64,000 nucleotides of DNA from Camillea tinctor (GCA_022578605.1 MU394077.1:434001-498000); one strand, 5' to 3'; shown: positions 46,301 through 58,134, counted from the first letter of the stretch. A program made the numbers and translations. The notes: generated by a model not told the origin, from the sequence alone.

Positions 46301-47306
46301 GAATCATCACCCGTAGCTAGAACCTTCTCGGACTTAGATCCAGTGGCAGCGACCAATGTGCTTACCAACGTTAAGTTGGGCATGCCATAGTATAACTAGT
46401 TACTAATGAACATTAGAGAACTCCGTTCCCATTCTTTGCGTTTTTCAAGCACAGACACACCCGGTTTCCGGCAGCGCCCCCGAGCGCTCCGGAGATGATA
46501 AAGGCGATTTCCCGGAGCGCGGGGCCTGCCGGCGAACCGGACCAGGTTCTCGGTTCGTGCATGGATGTCTTATACGTGCTACGTGCCGATCCCCCGGGAT
46601 TCTTGTCGTTGACTGTGATCTGCTCTCTTCCCCGTTTCTTTATCCGGGGGACATGTAGCTGCACTGTTCAGAAGAAGGTACTAGTAAGTTGAGATTAAGT
46701 AGCATTATTCTTCTACGCAATGGCTTTTTCGATGCGCAGAGATTATCTATCAACTTCAACTAAGCAACCTACCTCATATATTCATCCACACCCCCTTCCC
46801 AAATCAATTGAAGAGTAGTAGCATCGCAAAGAGAATAAGTTGAACCGGACGTGGATTGATTCAAGTCATGTATTATTTTCAGCATTCCCGAACTTCCCAA
46901 CCAACTTATATCTCCCTCCCCCCTCCCCCTTTATGACGTCGATCACAACCATACACACGCGCACACAACCCTTCAATATATGTAAAACCAACGATTGTTT
47001 ATTCCAAGCATAGATTAAGATGCGCATCTACACCAATGAGCACACGATTCACAGTGATTCATGTTTTAACGTTGCGTAAGTAAAAATCTCTTGAGGGGGA
47101 CTTTGATCCATATATTTCGAGTGGAACATTTTTCCTTTATTATTAAAAAAAAAACCCCCAAAAATCGTAAAAACGCTTTAAATTATTACTTCGTTTCCTT
47201 CCTCCTTTTTCTTCTTCTTTCACATATTATGCCACGTATAACGTCATATTCGGGATATATATATATTATTTCTTCCACCAACCCCCTATCCCCCCTTCAT
47301 TCCCCC
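43369..47306. other. 3.9-kb AT-rich gene desert
   Basis: Low-GC, TpA-rich DNA with no coding signal on either strand. It could be RIP-mutated relic DNA or simply neutral spacer. A GC-richer patch at about 46430-46640 (frames on both strands, no family) stands out but has no support as a gene. Confidence 0.55.
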
Positions 47307-47825
47307 CTAAATCTGGAATGCCCCAAACGCCAACGACGACAGCAGCAGCGCCCCAATAGCCATGCCCAGCTTCTGGACGCCCATCTCGGGCCTGAGCCCC
47401 GGCGCGGCACCCGGCGTCTCGCTGCCGCTCGCGGCCGCGCCATCACTCGCGGTGCTCGAAGCCCCGGCGCTGGAGACCACGCTGGCGCTCGCGCTCGCGG
47501 CCAAGGACGCAGACGACGCGGTGGCGGTGGCGGTGGTGTTGGCGTTGCAGAAGACGTCCTGGTACGCGGCGCCGTTGGCGTACAGGCAGTCGGTCAGGTC
47601 CTGCACGCTCTGGTCGACGGCCAGGCAGTACAGCCCGCAGTCGCTGTAGTAGGACACCACGTCCGTCGACTTGCAGCACTTGGACATGATGGACGTGTGG
47701 TTGCCGCCGTAGGGCATGGCGCAGGATGCGTCGCGCGCGGGGATGTCGTAGAGGTTCCCGCAGGAGGTGGCGGTCGCCGAGGCCGAGGCCGAGGTTGCGG
47801 TGGAGGCGCCGGTGGTGGTAGACAT
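47307..47825 (-). CDS. Cys-rich protein with C-terminal hydrophobic anchor
   Basis: Single exon, 172 aa, starting MSTTTGASTATSASASATAT. After a Ser/Thr/Ala-rich head, residues about 22-95 form a cysteine-rich core: CGNLYDIPARDASCAMPYGG, SKCCKSTDVVSYYSDCGLYC and DLTDCLYANGAAYQDVFC, with about nine cysteines. An Ala/Ser-rich low-complexity stretch follows, then a C-terminal hydrophobic segment LGMAIGALLLSSLAFGAFQI. The tail looks like a GPI-attachment signal or tail anchor. The protein has no obvious N-terminal signal peptide, which is odd for a disulfide-rich protein; an upstream exon with a signal peptide is possible. The family appears widely conserved in filamentous fungi by recollection, but has no known function. 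Confidence 0.65.
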   Translation of the reverse strand: MSTTTGASTATSASASATATSCGNLYDIPARDASCAMPYGGNHTSIMSKCCKSTDVVSYYSDCGLYCLAVDQSVQDLTDCLYANGAAYQDVFCNANTTATATASSASLAASASASVVSSAGASSTASDGAAASGSETPGAAPGLRPEMGVQKLGMAIGALLLSSLAFGAFQI

Positions 47826-49903
47826 TTTTTGCGGGTTGTGAGTTTCGTTCAAGGGAGATTTATGGATTTGTTTTCGTTGACGATGATGACGATGCCAATT
47901 CGATATTATTTTCGTATGCAAATCGTGAAGAGCGAGTGGTATTGTTCGGTTGATTGTATTATAAGCGAACGTGTATGAAGGTATACAGGAAGAACAAATA
48001 AACCTGGAGAAAATTGAGGGGGATGGGAGAAGAAATAAAATACGAAAAAAAAAAAAAAAACTTGTTTACTTCCACTTTATTTATCATCTCACCATGGTAG
48101 CACCACGCTTTTCACGAATGCACACGCCCCCCCTGAGTTTAGGTCACATTCTGGTCCCGGTGGTTGGTTGGGCATGTGTAAGTGTGGTCCGGCAGTCTGG
48201 GTTGCTCGACAACCCTGATACCCTGTCGTATTTTTAGATTGAAGCTATACGAGCTGCACCCTCAGCCAGCCGTGGGCTGAGCCTTTTCCCTTGCCTTTTC
48301 CCCACTCCTTTAAAAAGTCATGTTGTGCAGCTTTAGCTTGGTTATTATTCCCTTTAAAAACCTTGCTCACAATCCAATTGTCCTCGACCGCGTGTTTCTT
48401 TCTTCTCCCTTGTCTTCTAGAAATGTTGTAAGTTTCAAGGCTATAAGCTGACAATGACATAGTTATAGGGATTTATACTAGGGTAACGTTGTAAGTCAGT
48501 ACCCCCAGAAAACAGAGTTTTGACTAATAAAAAAAGCTTACCGCCAACGCGTTACTGGAAGATCCAGTGCAAATCCCCCAGTACTAATAAGGTAATCCGT
48601 GCTTCTACTGGAATTGGCTTACTACCCCAGAGGGGGGTCTCAACGCATTGCCACTGGCACTTACACAAATATCTCCTATTCGGGACAATATTTTCGAGGC
48701 CTCATTACATATAACCATTTAATTCTACCAACATCATGATACACACACACACACACACACACACGGAGGCCGCAGTCATAGGCGAAATGAGAAAACATCA
48801 TGCTGCTCACCCAGTGCTCGCTTGCCTCTCTCGCAGCCGCGGCCTCCGTATTTTTTCTTCTTTTATGTCTTCCCCCTTTGCCCTTTTCGATTTCCCTTGA
48901 GACTGCGAGCCCCCCTTGGCGGTGTACAAGTAAGACATAAGGGATGATGATACGCATTACAATAAAATTTCCGTTGAGCCAAGTGACAAACCACGCGAGT
49001 TCGGCTTTTGCACCAAACTGCCATACTATGTACTAGATTCGCCAAGATCTTAACTACTATTACACCAGGTTACCAATAAGCGAAAGTTGACATAGTGTAG
49101 TAACCTGGTTCCAAGTTAAATATTTAGGACGAGAAGATTTCCGGTCCTACACTACATCATCACAGTCACCATAGTGCATCGACGCATGGATGAATATAGT
49201 GTTCGGAAAACCGGCAATTTAGTATCTGACAACCATTTCTTGGCTGTCAATCAGATCTCAGGACAACGCCTATACTGCGGCGCAAACGATTCATTTGGTG
49301 GAGACGGGGGCGGACATTGAATCGCATGGAAAACCTTACCTGCCCTACCTTGGTAGTTAGGGGGTAAAAGCCCAAGGATTTATTAAATCAATGGAATTAG
49401 CGTCCTGACAAGGAGGCGAGGTTTCAGAAAAAAAAATCGCAATGGATAAAATGTCAAACTTTTTACAGGGGAAGAAAAAAGGAGAATCCTTCATATTATT
49501 TTTTTTCAAGCCAACGAAGAGGCTTGATCACCGTACTACGCGTAGATATCATGTATGTTTCTCTTGGTTGTGAATTTAATAACCCATAATCCTTCTGCAT
49601 CAACCCTGACACAACACCGGTTTCTCTCTCGAGAAAAAGAAAATGCAATTTTTTGGTTTTCCGTTTTTCAAACACCCCTTTGCCTTAGATGTCAATTATA
49701 TAAGGCTCTGAAAAAAACAATAACGCAAACGCATGGAAACAACCTCCCTTTCCCAGTGGCAATTATGTTACATTTCATCAAGTAGTAAAAAGGAAGGGGG
49801 AGAAAAAGGAAAAAGAAAAGAAAATTAACAACACTCCTACACGCCGACGCATTATGTTTCGTCCGCCATGGAATCCTTCTGTAATATGATGATGATGATG
49901 ATA
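47826..49903. other. 2.1-kb intergenic region
   Basis: Contains an (AC)12 microsatellite at 48741-48764, an A-run near 48044-48060, and no supported gene. Its right end carries an ATG/GAT trinucleotide repeat (about 49886-49901) immediately after the Nup133 stop. Confidence 0.55.
48741..48764 (+). repeat. (AC)12 microsatellite
   Basis: Twelve uninterrupted AC dinucleotides in intergenic DNA. Confidence 0.95.
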
Positions 49904-52900
49904 CTAGTCTTCGTAGTGAGCGTGGCCATTTTCCCCGTTCAGTGCCTCCGATGCCTCTGATTGTTTCCTCGTAGGTGACTTGTTGAACGCAGCTCGCGCT
50001 TTTGTCGTCTCATCGTACTGCTGATCAACTGCTTCTTCCGCAAACTTGCGCGTCTCCTTAGCCCACTGCTCCAACCGATGTTTTTCGATGTGCTTGCGAA
50101 GGTTGGCATCTTCCCATCGCATCGCCTCAATCACCTTCTCGCGATAGCTCTTCTCCATATTATCAAACCGACGGTCTAGTAACTCGGTGTACACACCGGC
50201 AGCTTCCGAGGGTGTTAGCCGCCGGTAATCGATTTTATCCTTTCCATTTTGTTCTGTTTTCCCCTATTAGCTATAGTTAAGTCGTATAAAGGGCTTGTTC
50301 CACTCACGATTGGCATATAATGTGCAATAAACTTGGAAGAGATCTGTTTGTCCAAGAACATCCATGATATCGTCATCATTCTTGAGAGAAGTGTTGTTGA
50401 GCCGGGTCCAATCCTCTCTAAGGTAACATCTTCTCCAGATGAGTCTCTCGGTTTGTACGCGCTCCGCGCCCTGGAGACCATTATAGGCCACCTGAATGGC
50501 AAGGAAAAATTGGTCGGCAACATTTTCTCTCGTCTCGGCAGGTAGTGTCACCAGGGTAAGAAGATCGACGAGGGTTAGTGGGTCAAGAGCTTCATGTCTC
50601 AAGAGTCGTTGCATAGCATCGTCGAAGATCTGAGAAAGGATCTTATATTTCTTAGGGTGTTTAAGAGTAAAGGCCTCCTGGATAAGACCGAGCTCTTCAG
50701 ACTCATCAAGTGCTACCTTAATGACCGGGCGAATTTGGGTATCGTAGAATTCGGTTTGAATGCTAATGACTGCAAGTTCCCGGTCGATGGCATCTACCCG
50801 AGCGTCTTCAGCAACGCCATTTATGGTGGCGTCTTGTACGCTCATAGATGCTTTGCTAGAGGGCCGTGATGACTCGGCCATCCGAGCCAATTTGCCCAGA
50901 CTCAGTTCGATCTTCTTGTTCCAGACTTGCTGCTCACGCGAAAGACCAAGGTTCAAGAGCGTCTCAGCGGCATGATCAATGTCCTCCTCCCCAATAATGT
51001 CGTTGATCCACGAAATCTTGGCTAGTTCCGGCTTCGTCCGAAGATACGTCGTCTTGTACTTCTTGTCTCCATCATACTCGAGTAGCGCATCGACTCCATA
51101 TGTCGTAAACAAGTACTCGTAAAAAGGGAAAGCGAACTCCTTGCCGTACATATCAAAATACTGACGAACTTGGTTTTCTTTGGCAGTCATCTTCTCCTCC
51201 AATTGTTCTAATTGTTCGCTTGAAAGGTCTGCAGAATTGAGCTGCTCTCTAATACCATCGATCTCGCGTGTCAAGACCTCAGCAAGGGCGGGCAATGATC
51301 TGTGAGTTTCGGCGATCTTGATGGCTGCCTCCCAATTTTCGGATTCGGCGAGGAGGACGACCTTGTTATGGCAGTCTTGCTCATAGACAGCTTCATATTT
51401 CTGTCCATCTAACACTTTCTTCGGGTCGTTGCTTGCGAGATACGACTTGGCCAACTCCTGAACTACCGAGAGATAGACTTCGGTCATCTCAGGCAGGATC
51501 TCCCGAGTCTTCCGGATCAGAACGTTTTGTGTTTCGGTTTGCGATGCCCGGTGCTGTTTCACCCACTCTGTTGCCAATTCCACCTGTCGCTTTACATTGT
51601 TAGCGATGTAAGGATGGCAAGTCCAAGGTACCGGGAGGCCGGCATAGTCGCTTGCGAGGACCCCGTGCTCAAACACCTCATCACTCAGCCCATAGAGATC
51701 GAGATTTCTTCTTCGGAAAGACATGGCATCACGAATCGCACCATTGTAAATTTCGCTGGCTTCGTAGATGAGGCGCGTGAGGGAAGCAGAGTCCATGTTA
51801 GCCTTGGAGTTGTGTTTGATCACCTCGTAAGCCCAAGCGATGAATATTTCCATGCGGTCGACATCGCGAATAAACCAATGCCGCAGCTGATCGACTTCTC
51901 CTTTCGCAACATTGGGCTCTGACTTTTCCTCCGAACGAATGTACTCGACAATCTCTGCAACAATACTCTTCTTCGAACCGGTGGGACGGTCTTGGGTGAA
52001 CTCCTCGTGCTTCCGCCAAAGCGTACTGGCAACATGCATCTTCTCTGCGTTCCAGAGCAGCTCCCATCGGATAGATCGGTCGAGGTTAACTTTAATACTC
52101 CGAAGCTGTGTCATGATCTTCTCCAAGTACCGAACACGTTCCTTGACATTAGTCTCGACTCGCGCAGCAAGTGACGAAAAGTGAGGTCCAGCCGAAGTTA
52201 AAATATCACGGCTCAATTCCAATGCGGCCATTCCATATTCACGATTGGTAAACTGTAGGTCATGTTGGACATCAAATACGAGAGGAGTGTCTTCCTTGAC
52301 CCCGAAAAATACGGCTTGCTCAAGCTTGATCTTAGCAGTGATCTCGGGAGGCTTCTCGCTTGCGAAACGCTCCACATTAGCTACCGTGATTCGTAATGTG
52401 CCGGCGCCTCGCACTAGAAGTATAGCGGTTGGATTCTTCGTCTTGATACGGGACGGGCGTATTTCGTCAGATGTGAGGCCGGTCGTCTGAGGTTCTTCAA
52501 TGCCAGACCCGACAACTTCGATAGTAGGGTCGTCGCGCAAGTCGACGACATCCTCAAATGTCGGTGGTGGGATATGGTTATCCTCCATGAGTTGGGAGTC
52601 GGGGGAGTCGGGGGGCCTGGCAACGGAAACAATAACTGTGGCGTGGTCAAAGACGACAAAGGCAATGATGTTCGGCCGTGGGAGATACAAACGCGGCCTG
52701 GCGGGGATACGAGAGTCAGAAGAGGTAGAATAAGCTGAAATTGGCCGGACCATGCCAATGTCAAGAGGGGATTCGGACGAAGCGCCGTTATTAACTAGCA
52801 CCTCGAGGAGTGTGTAGCGACAAGTATGTCTGTTGGATAATGAAACTAGCAATAGCAGATGCTGGTAGTTATCAGATGCTGGTGTCTGGCGAAGTTGGCT

Positions 52901-54257
52901 CATCTCAGAATAGTTGGGATGTACCCCTTTCGGCACGAAGCAAAAGTCTAGGAGCCTCAGGGAATCCGGTGACATCTTAGCATTCACTAGATCCGCCTGA
53001 GAGATAGCTTCGGTAATAGCATTTCGCGCGTCAATTTCGGTAAGAATATCGTGGTGTCCGCCGCGATGTATCCTCCAGGTGTGAATTCGACCCTTCGACG
53101 TAGCAGCCACAACAGTGCATTCGCCCTGTTTAGAAGATCGATCGGTCCGTACCGCTGCAATGTCCCCCTGGAGAGCCGAGTGCGAAAGCGCGTGTCGAAT
53201 GCTGCCAAAGAACCCACCGCTAGTGGGACCAAGGTTGTTGCGTAGAAATTGTGCCGCGACCTTGGGTCGGCCATGCGCATCCCGGACGCTCAAGTAGGCC
53301 ATGCGTCCGCTGCTGAAGGTGAGGATGAACCCTGCGGCAGACTCGGCGTTGACAATATCGACGACCGTTTCGGTGGAAAACATGCCCGGGATGGTATCTT
53401 CCACGCCATTCCGCTGCTGGCGCATAAAGTCTAACGTGGTCGCGCTAGATATAGATTCCCAGTAAGTGACTTTGCCGCTAGTGGGCATGACCACCACAAG
53501 GCCTGGCTCCGAGGAAGAGGAGGATGGCGAGACAAGGGAGCCGAGAGGCAGTGGGTCAGTTGTGTGTTTGGAGGGATATGGCAGAGTGAAGGTGAAGGAT
53601 TCGGGGGAGGGAGTTGTAGTGGCATAAGGCCACACGACCGCGTGTGTGTGCGTGAGACTCAAAGCATAGCCGGTAGAGCTGTCGGCATAGCCATGCTGGC
53701 GACCTAACAAGAGCAAGTCAGCAAAAAGGGGAAGGGGATAATAGACGGTGAAAATATGACCTACTTGTAGCATCGAGTTTAAGTCGTTCTGGAAGCGCAG
53801 GGAGCTTTCTAACATCAAACGCGGTATTGGTGGACTACAAAGAAAAAAAAGGGGGGGTTATGTCAATATCTGTTCGTATGATGGCGAAGCCCTTTCATCA
53901 CGACGGAGCACTTACAAGTAGAGTACTGCCGTCCCCCTTACTAAAGCGATCGCCGGGCCTCGCCTTTTTCGACCGGACACTCAGTTCTCGTTTAGGTAGT
54001 GTAGGCTCCTCGATTCCATCCTGTTTCAACTCGATCATCGAGGACCGCGTAGATTTGACCTCATAGGTCTCGGGGGCAGGCTGGGGCTCGGCAGGGGTCG
54101 GTTCGGCGACATTTGACCTCTCGTATCTCGTGCGCTTAGCTTTAGGTTGCTGGCCGGTATTTTCAGCACTCAAGGGTCGCTGGCGACGACGACCACGTGT
54201 GGTCATGCCGGAAGATGTGCCATTTGGGGTGGCATTATTCACAGCGGGTGCAAACAT
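49904..54257 (-). CDS. NUP133: nucleoporin Nup133
   Basis: Y-complex (Nup84/Nup107-160) scaffold nucleoporin at the nuclear pore. Four exons: 54257-53916, 53834-53765, 53703-50308 and 50253-49904, giving 1385 aa, a normal length for fungal Nup133. Exon 1 (MFAPAVNNATPNG...) is a basic disordered leader (TTRGRRRQRPLSAENT). Exon 2 encodes STNTAFDVRKLPALPERLKL, and exon 3 starts inside RQHGYADSSTGYALSLTHTH, the first blades of the N-terminal beta-propeller (about 140-600). The remainder is the alpha-helical C-terminal domain, including WTCHPYIANNVKRQVELATE, KVVLLAESENWEAAIKIAET and the Nup133/Nup155-type YDGDKKYKTTYLRTKPELA. Exon 4 starts QNGKDKIDYRRLTPSEAAGV across the junction and ends NGENGHAHYED. 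An upstream in-frame Met (54311) is less likely. Confidence 0.93.
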
Positions 54258-55405
54258 GTTGCGACGCGGGAAGAGGGGGTGGTAAAGGCTGTGGTATTGA
54301 TGACGAGACAATTGTTGGAGTAAGGGATTACGGGAGTACGCAGGAAATCGACCGGTAACAGCGATGGCAGCGACGAGACTGCAGAGGCCGCGGCGGCGAT
54401 GACTTCGGTGGTTATATTCGATGCGTCGATTGATGTAGAAGACTCCTACTCATGATGTGACGATGAAATGATGCTGGCGTAGGATGGATTGGCGCAGAAT
54501 AGAGAGGGGGTCAGATGAATGTAGAATGTAGGTAAGTGCATGAGAAAAGTGTTTAAGAAAAATTGATGAACAACACACAGCGTTCGCTCGCGAAGAATGA
54601 CGAGGCAGTTCAGTTCAATCGAACTATGACTTTTGATTGGTTTAAATTGATTGGGGCCTTGTTGACCGTAAGGAAGGAGAGAGAGAAAAAAATTAATTAG
54701 CCCATGCACCCGTCCACATTCTATCTCTTTTTTTTTTCCCCACCGCTTTCCTGAGGCTTCTTGCAGCCAGGGCAACTGGAAGGAGCATAGGAGCATTCCA
54801 AGCTAGGTACCCACCTTTTTGCTCAAAGTTTGGGCACGGGCCTTCTTTTGTTTTAATCAAGCATACCTCGCACGCTAGGCCATGTGTATTAGATAACACA
54901 CACAAATGCTAGGTACCTATGTACTATATCATCATCACTATGTACATAGTAGGTTTTGATAACTTCAAAATCATGTAACCTACCTAGGTAATTGGTCTTT
55001 TAAGAGAACATTGGTTTCAATATATCACTTGTTTCCTTGTTTTTACATAATGGTTTATACTTTTGTCTTTTCTTATTTGTCATTTCAAAGCATTTATACT
55101 TTTTTGGAGTCATCGATCTAGGTCATCTCGTCATTTGACAACAAGGTTTCCATCGTTTCCATCGTTCTTCTATTTTCTTATTGGATGGTCGGCAATGACA
55201 TCTGATCTGATTAGACAAGACAGATCGGGCACATCTTTCTGTACGTCTCGATCACATACCTACGACCAATCGCAGCTCTACGCATACAGCATCATGCATA
55301 TCTACCTACATTTCTTATAGGTTACGATTATCGTAAGGGAAAATGCATACTAACCATCAAAACCTAGTTATCATAGAATATAATAGGTTAGAGACCTGCT
55401 GAAGA
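54258..55405. other. divergent promoter region
   Basis: Between the divergent Nup133 (-) and AFG1-like (+) genes. It contains TACCTAGGTA at 54981-54990. No gene is supported. Confidence 0.55.
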
Positions 55406-57478
55406 ATGAAACATCCTATAAGTTCAGTTACCATTACAGACCCCCTTGTAAAGTACCAGTCATTATTAGCAACCGGGCTCTGCTGCCCTGATGCAGCGCA
55501 ACACCGTTTAGCACTCCATCTACAGAAGGTCTACCACCGGTTGAAGGATTATTCGCCTTCTGTTGAGTACCGTGCGAGGCTGAAAGCTATCACGAGTGCT
55601 CTAGACAGGACCAAGGAGAACAATGGATCTTCCTCCTCACATGCTCTTGCAGTCGAGAGCCATCCTATTTGGCGCAACCCCCTATTTGCCCGTTTCTTTT
55701 CTCGTCGTGAGGGTAAGCACCCAGGCCTGGCCTTAACCAAGGTCCTGACGAGCCATGAAGAAGCAATACATATAAACTCGCCTCAGGGGCTTTTCTTGTC
55801 CGGCGAGGTAGGGACGGGTAAATCCATGCTGCTCGATCTGCTTGCCGATGGCCTGCCCACAAGCCGGAAACGACGGTGGCATTTTAATACTTTTATGCTC
55901 TATACCTTATCTCAGCTGGAGCGGCATCGAAAGATGCATGCGGAATTGGATAATGTCGACCAGCAATACTCCCTGTTTTGGATGGCTAAAGAAATGATAG
56001 AAAAGTCCCCTATCCTTTTTCTTGACGAGTTTCAGTTGCCAGACCGGGCAGCCAGCAAAATCCTCAGTAATCTGTTTACTGCTTTCTTTCAGCTAGGTGG
56101 CGTTCTCGTCGCCTCCTCAAATCGGATGCCTGAAGAGTTAGAGAAAGCCACCGGCTTTGCTTATGTTAGCCCACCTAGGGGAGGTCTCATCGGCAGAGCC
56201 CTTGGATTGGGTAGGGTTCTTGGAAGGGGGGAGTTATTTGGATCATCGAGCGATTTCGCCTCCTTTCTAGAGGTTTTGAAGGCTAGGTGCGAATTTTGGC
56301 AGATGGAAGGCGGTAATGACTGGAGACGGCGGGATACCGGCAAATCATCAACACAAACCTCCAGATCACTCCTTGGTATAGGTGTATCCCAAAGTGAAAC
56401 GGGAGAACCAATTTCACAAATAAACCATGAAGTCAATAGTGATGAGGACATGGCATCCACAGATGACACGACCATTCCGAAGAATTATTTCATTCTCGGG
56501 CAGACGGATGAATCTTCATGGAGAGAAACTGTTGACAGCATAGTCTTGTCCTCGCCCACTCAGGGGGGTATTCCCTGGCAACCTTCCACCCTAACCGTCT
56601 ACGGCCGGAGTATAACCATTCCAGAACAGCACGACGGGATCGTCCGTTGGGACTTCGGCAACATCGTCGCCTCCTTCGGGCCAGCCGACTACATCACCAT
56701 GGCATCCACTTTCCACACCTTCATCATCGACAACGTGCCGGTCCTCACGATCCTGAAGAAGAACGAGGCTCGAAGGCTCATCACGCTCCTCGATGCGCTG
56801 TACGAAGCGCGCTGCAAACTCATCATCCGCGCCGAAGTCGGCCCCGACGACCTCTTCTTCCCGGAATCCAAAGCCCCCTCTCCTTCCCCGGTCCCCTCTC
56901 CAGCAGCCGCCCCAGAAACCGAAAACGCCTCCTCCTCCGACGCCATGCACTCCGAGACCATCGCGGAAGCCTACCAGGACCAGATGTCCCCCTTCCGGCC
57001 CAACATATCCTCCTACGACGGCGGGTCGCAGACCTCGTCGTACGACGCAGACGCAGACTTCGACTTCGGCCTCGACAGCCAGCATGCCTCCCCGCACGGG
57101 CGAGCAGGGCAGCGGAACCACAGCCATGGTCCGACAGCGGGAGGAGGTGGAGTGGATTTTAGCAACACCTCGGCTTTCACGGGCGAAGACGAGCGCTTCG
57201 CGTACAAGCGCGCCGCGAGCCGGCTGTGGGAGCTGTGCGGCGCGCGGTGGCACGCGCGGGACGGGCCCGGGTGGTGGCAGCCCCTGCCGCGGGAGGCGCG
57301 GCACTGGGAGGGTGGCGGCGCGTCGTCGGCAGGACCAAGGGCGAGGGATGAGCCTTCGGCTCCGATGGGGAGATCCACAGATGCGGTTATGGGCCCTTCG
57401 GTCGAGCTCGATGAGCTGGCGGGGTTGCAGCGCTTGCGGGTTGAGCATCTGAGGAAGGAGGAAAAGGAGGGGCGGTAG
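55406..57478 (+). CDS. AFG1-like (LACE1-type) AAA ATPase
   Basis: Single exon, 690 aa. AFG1/LACE1 ATPases are mitochondrial AAA proteins implicated in turnover of respiratory-chain subunits. Walker A is LSGEVGTGKSMLLDL (about residues 130-144) and Walker B is SPILFLDEFQLPDRAA (about 200-215), followed by the sensor-like GVLVASSNRMPEEL. Upstream is the family segment FARFFSRREGKHPGLALTKV. The N-terminus (MKHPISSVTITDPLVKYQSL, with the family motif DPLVKY) lacks a clear presequence, so targeting is uncertain. Two insertions set it apart: a Ser/Thr-rich acidic stretch (about 300-370) and a long Pro/Ser-rich segment with an Asp/Ser-rich tail (about 490-600). It is longer than the yeast protein (about 510 aa). 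It is probably a fungal paralogue rather than the canonical Afg1; a second copy elsewhere would be expected. Confidence 0.85.
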   Translation: MKHPISSVTITDPLVKYQSLLATGLCCPDAAQHRLALHLQKVYHRLKDYSPSVEYRARLKAITSALDRTKENNGSSSSHALAVESHPIWRNPLFARFFSRREGKHPGLALTKVLTSHEEAIHINSPQGLFLSGEVGTGKSMLLDLLADGLPTSRKRRWHFNTFMLYTLSQLERHRKMHAELDNVDQQYSLFWMAKEMIEKSPILFLDEFQLPDRAASKILSNLFTAFFQLGGVLVASSNRMPEELEKATGFAYVSPPRGGLIGRALGLGRVLGRGELFGSSSDFASFLEVLKARCEFWQMEGGNDWRRRDTGKSSTQTSRSLLGIGVSQSETGEPISQINHEVNSDEDMASTDDTTIPKNYFILGQTDESSWRETVDSIVLSSPTQGGIPWQPSTLTVYGRSITIPEQHDGIVRWDFGNIVASFGPADYITMASTFHTFIIDNVPVLTILKKNEARRLITLLDALYEARCKLIIRAEVGPDDLFFPESKAPSPSPVPSPAAAPETENASSSDAMHSETIAEAYQDQMSPFRPNISSYDGGSQTSSYDADADFDFGLDSQHASPHGRAGQRNHSHGPTAGGGGVDFSNTSAFTGEDERFAYKRAASRLWELCGARWHARDGPGWWQPLPREARHWEGGGASSAGPRARDEPSAPMGRSTDAVMGPSVELDELAGLQRLRVEHLRKEEKEGR

Positions 57479-58134
57479 GTAGGTGGGAGGATATAGGTGG
57501 AGTACATATGTGGACGGGGTATATAAAAAAGGGAAATATGAGATGAGATGGGTTGTTATTATTATAACCTATCTACCTAGCCTAGGTAGATAGATGGCTA
57601 GTTATACATATAAAGCCGAAAATACCGGGTTGTGGACGACCACGATAGATCTAAGCTAGAGTGAAGCGGTGGTGGTACATAGAAGTACATATATATAAAT
57701 ATATCGTTTATATCCCTTTCTTCCCCGGCATTATCTTTCCCCTGAAATAAAAGTCCCCGAACTCCGTGCTTGTCATGATGACGACGCTGATTTTAGTGTA
57801 TAGAAAGGTGAGAGTTTCTACCCCGTATCCTGTATCCTCCTTTCCTAGAAACATAACGCCGTCCCGGGTGAAATGCAAGATATGTGCCAGATTGTCGTTC
57901 GTGGTGTCACATATAACCATACCGTACCATAGTTATTACAATGTTTCTTTTCTCTTTCTTTTTTTCCCCATTATATCGTAAACAGGGATTTCGTATAGGT
58001 TAGGTAGGTAGATTATTTTCTACCTACCTACCAACCCGTTCATTTACCCTTCCCTCTCATTACCCCGTCATTAATTACCTCCCTAACAAAACGCGCCTGT
58101 ATTCCCCCTTCCTTATATTGGCCGTTTATCCCCT
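57479..58134. other. intergenic, convergent 3' ends with hairpin
   Basis: Between the AFG1-like gene (+) and the TRAPP gene (-). It contains ACCTAG/TAGG words near 57572-57592 and a 12-bp-stem inverted repeat at 58001-58030. No gene is supported. Confidence 0.6.
58001..58030. repeat. inverted repeat, 12-bp stem, 6-nt loop
   Basis: TAGGTAGGTAGA (58001-58012) pairs perfectly with TCTACCTACCTA (58019-58030) around the loop TTATTT. It lies between two convergent genes. Confidence 0.85.

Noticed and set aside
47091..47978. 295-codon + frame opposite the Cys-rich gene
   Set aside because: The Ala/Gly/Arg-rich translation mirrors the codon bias of the - strand gene, which has ordered cysteine motifs.
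50267..53818. Single-exon reading of Nup133 starting MMLESS and ending LNYS
   Set aside because: The first about 40 residues translate exon 2 out of frame plus an intron, and the last residues read into an intron. The four-exon model restores family sequence at both ends.
56591..57448. 285-codon antisense frame in the AFG1-like gene
   Set aside because: It is an Arg/Gly-rich shadow of a GC-rich region; the + frame carries the real ATPase.
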